A stretch of 64,000 bases of DNA from Vandiemenella viatica (Eukaryota > Arthropoda > Insecta > Orthoptera > Morabidae). Shown one piece after another: positions 58,238 through 64,000 of the stretch. Positions within the stretch are counted from its first letter, which is position 1, and the number at the start of each line of letters is the position of its first letter. The stretch spans positions 8,006,924 through 8,070,923 of the forward strand of contig JARYHS010008074.1 of NCBI GenBank assembly GCA_031002005.1. Direction: 5' to 3'. The notes beneath the pieces are model-generated. The model was not told where the DNA came from. It did not search any database and worked only from the letters and a program-made list of their open reading frames with translations. The position numbers and the translations under genes were made by a program.

Positions 58238-58457
58238 TTATTAATATTATTGCTAATGGCTGTACACCTCATGGACGTTGAGGTCATTTGAGGCAGAAAA
58301 GGAATGGGGGCAAAGAATGAGAAGGAATTTGGCAAAGGCTTTTTGAAGGAAGCATCCTGGCATTCACCTGGAGTGATTTGGGGAAACCGTGGAAAACCCA
58401 AAATTGGATGCCCGGATGGGGATTCAGACCTGCGTCCTCCTGAATGCGAGGCCAGAA
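58238..58457 (-). mobile_element. SINE (family 2) with perfect 12-bp target duplication
   Basis: CACCTGCTATGA flanks it at 58226-58237 and 58458-58469. The SINE body shares GGCATTCACCTGGAGTGATT, GTGGAAAACCCAAAATTGGA and GGGGATTCAGACCTGCGTCC (mutated inverted B box) with other copies. Its 3' end is TTA/ATT-rich (58238-58256). Full-length reference copy of this family in the window, 220 bp. Confidence 0.9.
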
Positions 58458-58469
58458 CACCTGCTATGA

Positions 58470-59832
58470 GATGGGATGTATAGAATGTGGACAACTTATG
58501 TTGATGCCTATTCTTGGAATTTTCTTATTGCTGTAAAATCCATTGTGTAATTGGAATGAATTGTGGTGATGATAGCGGGAGTATTTTATGAAGGAATATG
58601 AAGCATCTGAACTGATATTGCGACTAAGTCACTTACGATATTTCAACCAATGTCCCACACAGCTGATGCCTTTTCTAACATCATGTTGGAGTTGAAGGGA
58701 GGAGGGCAGCAGCAACACAAAAAACACAAACAAAAAAAAAAAACAATTCGGGTGAAAAACCAACACAAAACAAACAAAAAATACAATTTTTATATAATAT
58801 TTATACAATAATTATTTTAATTTAATTGCATTGGAGCACACGCTCCGGTGGTAATTTCCCTACACACCCTACTTCCCCCTATCCTGCACCCACCTACACT
58901 TTTTTCTGTGAAGCTCATTTACTTCGCGATTTCGTAGAGATAAATGTAATACGTTGTTTAAGGCGAGAATTACTAGGGTTAGGGTCCTAAGGTTCGATTC
59001 TAGCTTAGGAATATGTTCAATTTGTTTTCTTTTGTCATTTTGTTTGGATACTAGCATCTGTTGGTTGCATCGCATAATCATTTTTTGCCGAAAACCCACC
59101 AAAACATCACTATAATAATAATTTTTCTTTTTTTTTCTGAAGGCTTCACAACAATTTGGATAACAATTGAATTACAACCGTTGGTTGCCATATGAATGTA
59201 CTGCTACAGGATAGGTGTGTAAAGCAAAGATGGTTTGTAAGAATGGTAAAGAGAACATGGAGGGACGGCATTTGAAAATGTTCACGGAGATGTGTTTTTA
59301 AGAAGTGACTGCAGTATGGCATGATTTTGGTTTCCTGAGAGTTATTCAGACAAGACTAAAAAAGAAATCAGAGACATCTTAGAGAAAGTGAGTGAGGTTG
59401 AGTGGGGGAAGAGGGATTTACAGTGACAGAGGTTGGATTGATAGATCATGAGATGTGGTTGCATATCAAACAATGAGGTCTGAATTCAAGCATACGAAAA
59501 AAGAGCAGTAAATGATTGGGGTGGTCAGTAATTCAAGATATACTGTTAGAAAATACAGGTAAAAAAATAATAGCAAGGCCTGTGGTAATATCATGGAAAA
59601 CTCGTTGGAAAAAGCAGAAATGTGAGCAGATGAAATAAAGATGGAAAACAGGTGCAAAGGCCTCCCGAACTGTTTGAAAATGGGAAAAAATTATTAAAAG
59701 TTGTATGGTAAAAACATAGGATACATGCTGAGAAAAGTGTGTGTCAGGGTGGAGGAAACAATTTAGCTGTTGGAGTCAGAATGGTTCAACTAGCATTAAA
59801 AAATCTGTTGGCAGAGATTTCATAAGATTGAC
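58470..59832. other. No gene recognised
   Basis: AT-rich sequence with an A run near 58733-58743; no coding block recognised. Confidence 0.4.
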
Positions 59833-59896
59833 TTTGGTTCTTTGAAATAAATAACTCTCGGGTTTTCAGCCAGTTAATTGATTTATTTACATCATC

Positions 59897-59939
59897 TAAC
59901 AACGTTTCGGCAACTGCCATCGTTGCCTTCATCAGGTTA
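59897..59939 (-). ncRNA. Hammerhead ribozyme motif (3' pseudo-LTR, sense to the element)
   Basis: On the minus strand TAAC-CTGATGA-AGGCAAC-gatggca-GTTGCC-GAAAC-GTT-GTTA: core CTGATGA and GAAA, a 6-bp stem II (GGCAAC/GTTGCC) and a 4-bp stem I (TAAC/GTTA), with a minimal stem III. Minimal type I hammerheads are described in Penelope-like elements. Activity is not shown. Confidence 0.75.
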
Positions 59940-60423
59940 ACTCTTACTTACAAGGACAAGACACTGACTGACTCGCTAGCTAGTCCTGGCTCCTATAAAT
60001 AGCCTGTTGCCAAGGGAAGCTTCACGCTGCTCTGTGATTGATTGGCGATGCACACGGCCATAGACGGGGTCAAACCGGTTTGGTTGCATCTCGTGGCTGC
60101 ATCCCGTAGCTCTGCAACTGGATGGCATTTAATAGCGCCATGGCAGTATCTTGAGCGGACACCCATCCAAGTAAAAACCACGCATAAAGTTGTTTAACAG
60201 TTGGCATGTGCGGTCACCCATCCAAGTGCTCTTCACACTCATCGTTGCTTAACCGGCGGCATTACACGAGGGCTCTGGAACTGACCAATCACGAACCACT
60301 TATCACCCATTGGTCGACGTGTCATGACGGCGTCTGCTCGGAAGGTTGTGTCTAACACGTTGCTGTTTTAGGTCTTTTACGACTGGCTCCCAAGCCTCGC
60401 TCAGGAACAGACCACCATCTCTG

Positions 60424-61578
60424 TTAATGCTGTTGTTGAATCTCCAGCGCTTCTCTGATTACTGAGTCCCAGAAATATGATATCTTGGCCAGAACTTCAG
60501 TATTGTCGAAGTTGATGTTATGAAAATTTTCTATAGCATGTTCTGCTAATACGGACTTGTCCAGTTGTAGTAACCGCAGATATCGTTGGTGCTCATTGCG
60601 GCGTTCCTCGATAGTTCTTATGGTTTGTCCGATATATACTTTGCCGCATTCACAAGGGATCGAATAAACTCCCGGGACTCTAAGGCCAAGGTCGTCTTTC
60701 ACCGTGCGTAACATATCATGTATCTTCAAAGGTGGGCGGAAGATACTCCTTACGCCATATCGTGCTAAGATTCTTCCGATTTTTCCAGAAGTATTCCCGG
60801 CATAAGGCAACACCGCGACGGTTTTTGGACACTCTTGTTCAGGTGTTAGTTTCAGTTTCTGGGGGAGAAAGGCTTGTTTAATTTGTTCTTCGGAATAACC
60901 ATTCTGTCTGAAAACTTGCCGTAGGTGCCTTAGTTCTTCACTTAGGCTATCACTGTCCGAAATGACTCACGCACGGTGGACCAATGTTGTCAAAACAGTT
61001 TTCCGCTGAGCTGGGTGATGAAAACTGGTAGCTCCCAAATACAGATCTGTGTGCGTGGGTTTCCTGTAAATGCTATGTGCCAAAGTACCATCTGGTTTAC
61101 ATTTAATTAGTACGTCCAGGAATGGCAGCATGCCATCTTTCTCAATCTCCATGGTAAAACGTATGTTAGAATGGATTGAGTTCAGGTGTTGCAAGAATTC
61201 TTCGAGCGCTGCAAAGCCGTGTGGCCAAATTATAAATGTGTCATCCACGTATCGAAAGAAGCATTTTGGTTTTAATGGAGCAGTGTACAGAGCCCTTTTC
61301 TCAAAATCCTCCATATATAAATCGGCTACCACAGGAGAAATTGGCGAGCCCATAGCCACACCATCAGTTTGCTCATAGTATTGTCCACCGTACATGAAAT
61401 AGGTAGAAGTGAGCACATGCTGGAATAGTTCTACATTCCTTGGTCAAAATGACGTCGTATTAGTTCTAAAGTCTCCTTGACAGGTACCCTTGTGAACAGA
61501 GACACGTCATCAAAGCTCACCATGAGGTCTGAATCAGACACGGTTAGACCCTGGATCATCTGTATGAACTGGGCAAGA
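60424..61578 (-). pseudogene. Penelope-like reverse transcriptase and GIY-YIG endonuclease
   Basis: Starts within the fingers domain beside the right pseudo-LTR: YTLAQFIQMIQGL, DLMVSFDDVSLFTRVPV (family VS.DV.SLFT.VP), EQTDGVAMGSPISPVVADLY, RYVDDTFIIWPHG (catalytic VDD), LPFLDVLIKCKPDGTL and SIYRKPTHTDLYLG, then IGRILARYGVRSIFRPP, GVYSIPCECGKVYIGQTIRT and EERRNEHQRYL, the GIY-YIG nuclease active region. Lesions: a frameshift near 61430, an in-frame stop near 60967 between the domains. The N-terminal domain is missing through 5' truncation. Catalytic aspartates and the YIG block remain. Confidence 0.9.
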
Positions 61579-61581
61579 GTA

Positions 61582-61624
61582 TAACCTGATGAAGGCAATG
61601 ATGGCAGTTGCCGAAACGTTGTTA
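61582..61624 (+). ncRNA. Hammerhead ribozyme motif (5' inverted pseudo-LTR)
   Basis: Inverted copy of the motif at 59897-59939. Core CTGATGA (61586-61592) and GAAA (61613-61616) are intact; stem II is one pair shorter because of C to T (GGCAA/TTGCC). It lies antisense to the element's coding strand. Confidence 0.75.
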
Positions 61625-61753
61625 GATGATGTAAATAAATCAATTAACCGGCTGAAAACCCGAGAGTTATTTATTTGAATAATACGCCAGGAAAAACTAA
61701 AATGTCATATTTGGTTCTTTGGTTTGTAGCCACCATTACATATATATATATTT

Positions 61754-62724
61754 CTAAGGATTGATAGGGAAATATGCTCCTAAACTTACCAAAGATGAAG
61801 GCGGGATGAACAAAAAAAAGAAAAGAAAACAAACACACAAAAGAGTGCAATATTTCGGCAACAGCCTTATTTGTGCGGAAGTAAGGAGTGAGACACCAGG
61901 TGGAGTCAGATGTGTACACAGTGACCGCTGTCTGGTGAATGGCGTTACCAGTGCAGATCGTAATATAGGAGTGTGTGTGTGTGTGTGTGTATGGGAGGGG
62001 AACCTCAAATATTGAGTCGATAATAGATATTGTTGTTGATATAATATCATTGAAAGTGGTAGACGAACATAACAACTGAGGGCACATATATACACCAAAT
62101 TTTGTAAAAAATAAAATATCAGAAATATAAGATATATAAATATTAAAGAGAATTAGTGCTGGGTCTGTAAGGAGGAATTTATTGGAGATTAAGGCCTGAA
62201 GGATGTCTGGTGTCAAGGATATTCTGATAGGCTAGTTCCCATCTATATAGCTCGGGGGATGTTGGGTTATCAGGGAAAACTCGGATCGCCCTAACTGAGG
62301 AACAATTGTTAAAATTATTAAGTTTGTGGGAACTGGCATGTTTTGCAACTGGATGGGCCTCATTGTTAGTATACACTGTCTGCCTATTACCATTCATTCT
62401 GATAGCAAGTGGGTTAGTAGTGAGGCCTATATATGAGGTGGAGCAATGGAGGCATGTAAGTTGATATATGATGTGTGTAGTCATGCAAGTAGCATGGAAT
62501 GTTTCACCTGTGGTGGGATTGGAGTAAGCGGTAGTGGCTGGATGCATGCTGCATGTTTTACAGCGGGGTGTGTTGCATGGGAATGGTCCCTGTGGTAGTT
62601 TGGGTGAAGCTTCCGATAAAGCACTCCGGCCATCCTGATCTGGGTTTTCCATGATTTCCCTAGATCGCTCCAGGCGAATGCTGGGATGGTTCCTCACAAT
62701 AGCCCCATGGGCACCACCTGCCAT
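61754..62724 (-). pseudogene. Penelope-like GIY-YIG endonuclease fragment (second family)
   Basis: The minus-strand frame (about 62640-62179) has LPQGPFPCNTPRCKTCSMHP (cysteine motif), HATCMTTHIIYQLTCLHCST and SYIGLTTNPLAIRMNGNRQT (YIG plus R..NGH-type block), PVAKHASSH and ELYRWELAYQNIL. This is the Zn-GIY-YIG C-terminus of a Penelope-like element different from the neighbour at 59845. To the left lie a noncoding 3' region with a GT run (61972-61991) and a single arm resembling the snapback repeat at 27471 (61754-61800). No reverse transcriptase is attached. The part of the frame right of 62630 comes from a SINE fragment. Confidence 0.75.
62630..62698 (+). repeat. SINE fragment (family 2)
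   Basis: TGGGTTTTCCATGATTTCCC and CGCTCCAGGCGAATGCTGGG match the inverse of the family-2 SINE body, here in plus orientation. It supplies the first part of the open frame over the GIY-YIG fragment. Confidence 0.7.
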
Positions 62725-63043
62725 ATCCCGTATATCCCTTCAAAACCATTACCTTTCCTGATAGGTGCAACGCCAAACACTTTTAGTGAATCGCGGAGTA
62801 ATAGTAATAGTAATTACTGGGTGGGTACTTGTGAACCAAGATATTCTTTAGATTTGGTGGTCTGCTGAAACATGTGTGTGGGGCAGTGGGTAGCATTTTA
62901 TGGAGAATGGTGCGCATCCTGGGGTAGGAACATAGGAAGTTATGCCCACGGCGTAGGATTAGTTTGATAGACTCGAGACCAGGAAAGAACTGGGCAATGA
63001 AAGTGAAATGGGGCTGTGGTTAGTTTCAGGGAGTACAACATTA
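62725..63043. other. No gene recognised
   Basis: Spacer, possibly more of the Penelope-like element on the minus strand; no clear block. Confidence 0.35.
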
Positions 63044-63050
63044 GAGTGGC

Positions 63051-63094
<44 letters not shown>
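63044..63094. repeat. TG/TA microsatellite
   Basis: About 13 TG units followed by about 11 TA units. Confidence 0.95.
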
Positions 63095-63322
63095 GGAATC
63101 AAATTAAGATAGGGAAATGAGCCACCATTTTCTTGACCGGCGGTCTTTCTGTGAGGTAATATCCGGCTGCACCCACCTCTCATAATGTCCTCTCGTTGAC
63201 GAAGGGTTTTCCCCCCAAAAATTTCTTTATTATTTGTGTTTGTGTCTTTTCTGTGTGTTCGCGCCCCACATCCATCATCTAAAGGTAAGTGGTGGCTCAT
63301 TTCCCTATCCTAATTTGATTCC
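63095..63322. repeat. 228-bp snapback element, 33-bp arms
   Basis: GGAATCAAATTAAGATAGGG through CCACCA (63095-63127) is inverted at 63290-63322 with a single difference. The GATAGGGAAAT word and the position next to a Penelope-like fragment link it to the repeats at 27471-27691 and 61754. Confidence 0.9.
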
Positions 63323-63356
63323 TTTCCGCTACTTAGCGTCTTTTTTTCATTGTTAT

Positions 63357-63385
63357 CATATATATATATATAGAGAGAGAATAAG

Positions 63386-63417
<32 letters not shown>

Positions 63418-63418
63418 A
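63357..63418. repeat. TA/GA microsatellites
   Basis: Alternating TA and GA runs, twice in succession. Confidence 0.9.
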
Positions 63419-63689
63419 GAAAGATAATAAGAAAGTAGCCACAGTATTTATCATAGATTAAAGCACAAGGACAGTAAGGAACACTAAGAAAGGGTTGAAG
63501 ACATGTAATACAATACATCGGTGGAAGATCCACCAAATAACTAGTCATGTGGTGAATATGGTATCTGAACATCTGTTACCTTTGCTACAGGCACTCTCTA
63601 ATCAAGATTAAGGTTTATACCAAAACATCTGAAGAGTGTTAATTTCTATGAATTTATCATTGCCATATTAATTTATGTGACAATTGGGG

Positions 63690-63815
63690 AGAAAACAGGT
63701 GTCACGATAGGTAGGGAAAAGGTTGGGGGCTAGGACAGGGAAGGAATTCAGCTGTGTCCTTTTACAGGAACCATCCAACTGGAGTGATGGCCAGCATCCT
63801 TTCAAGCGGGGTAAG
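63690..63815 (-). repeat. Diverged SINE fragment (family 2)
   Basis: GGGAAGGAATTCAGCTGTGT, AGGAACCATCCAACTGGAGTG resemble the body of the family-2 SINE with a deletion. The rest of 63419-64000 shows no gene. Confidence 0.5.
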
Positions 63816-64000
63816 CAAGGAGAATAACTGGTTATGGGGTTAGGATAACCAGTAATCACCTCAACTATAACCGTGTTTGTTAGCTTTGGTTGGTAGATTG
63901 TTCAAAAGTTTGGTCGCCAACATTTTGATACCCTCAAAATGGAAAAGATAGGTTCATCAAATAAATAAAAAACCCTGATGCAAATTTAAAGCTCAAAGTA

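Larger units (their letters stand above)
59845..61709 (-). mobile_element. Penelope-like element, 5'-truncated, with inverted pseudo-LTRs
   Basis: Perfect 12-bp duplication TTTGGTTCTTTG at 59833-59844 and 61710-61721. The two ends (59847-59943 and 61580-61676) are inverted copies of about 97 bp with few differences, including AACTCTCGGGTTTTCAGCC. Inside are reverse transcriptase and GIY-YIG endonuclease on the minus strand. Truncated coding region with an inverted terminal copy at the 5' side is the common Penelope structure (family knowledge). Confidence 0.9.

Noticed and set aside
61671..62216. 181-codon minus-strand open frame
   Set aside because: Runs across a target duplication, a GT microsatellite and a snapback arm. 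No protein-like composition.

Overview
The window looks like intergenic or intronic DNA from a large, AT-rich, transposon-dominated animal nuclear genome, most likely an insect. The evidence is a mix of eukaryotic mobile elements: CR1/RTE/R1-like non-LTR retrotransposons, Penelope-like elements, a P element with a THAP domain, hAT, PIF/Harbinger, several Tc1/mariner elements, a Helitron and tRNA-derived SINEs. There are spliced introns with GT..AG junctions and no bacterial gene organisation. One SINE family has a 3' end (CCGTCTCTAA..GACCTCG) that I associate from memory with grasshoppers, so an orthopteroid insect is my best inference, not a demonstrated assignment.

Layout. 1-2740: endonuclease scraps of non-LTR elements, SINE 3' ends and a TAA-flanked MITE. 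2741-6495: an array of ~184-bp units homogenised as 368-bp dimers, interrupted by a 5'-truncated CR1-like retrotransposon on the minus strand. 6496-8935: unassigned, with a TATA-like promoter. 8936-10283: degenerate non-LTR reverse transcriptase, probably the other half of the element seen at 2490-2740. 11-16.2 kb: an R1-like endonuclease, a mariner-like transposase, then a complete mariner with an LTR-like insertion. 16.2-19.6 kb: a nearly complete non-LTR element. 20.5-22.6 kb: a reverse transcriptase relic carrying a complete mariner-like transposon. 22.8-25.6 kb: a SINE with target-site duplication (TSD), a long palindrome and a Helitron. 25.7-28.3 kb: Penelope-like relics. 28.3-32.1 kb: P element. 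32.9-39.7 kb: repeat cluster ending in a second, longer copy of the 184/368-bp array. 42.8-45.8 kb: a hAT element with a MITE inside it. 46.8-51.4 kb: a PIF/Harbinger element. 53.5-56.8 kb: another non-LTR relic. 58-63.3 kb: Penelope-like elements, one with inverted pseudo-LTRs that each hold a hammerhead ribozyme motif.

Host genes are scarce. Three short minus-strand segments (19996-20237, 41911-42040, 56999-57256) have clean coding frames with splice-site flanks, and may be exons of one or more long-intron host genes; I could not identify them.

Almost every transposon coding region carries frameshifts or stops. Autonomous activity is therefore unlikely for nearly all of them, although several insertions keep perfect TSDs. 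The two most unusual structures are the Harbinger element, whose transposase and MADF-BESS genes lie on opposite strands with each gene's intron holding an exon of the other, and the Penelope element with oppositely oriented hammerhead motifs in its two terminal repeats.
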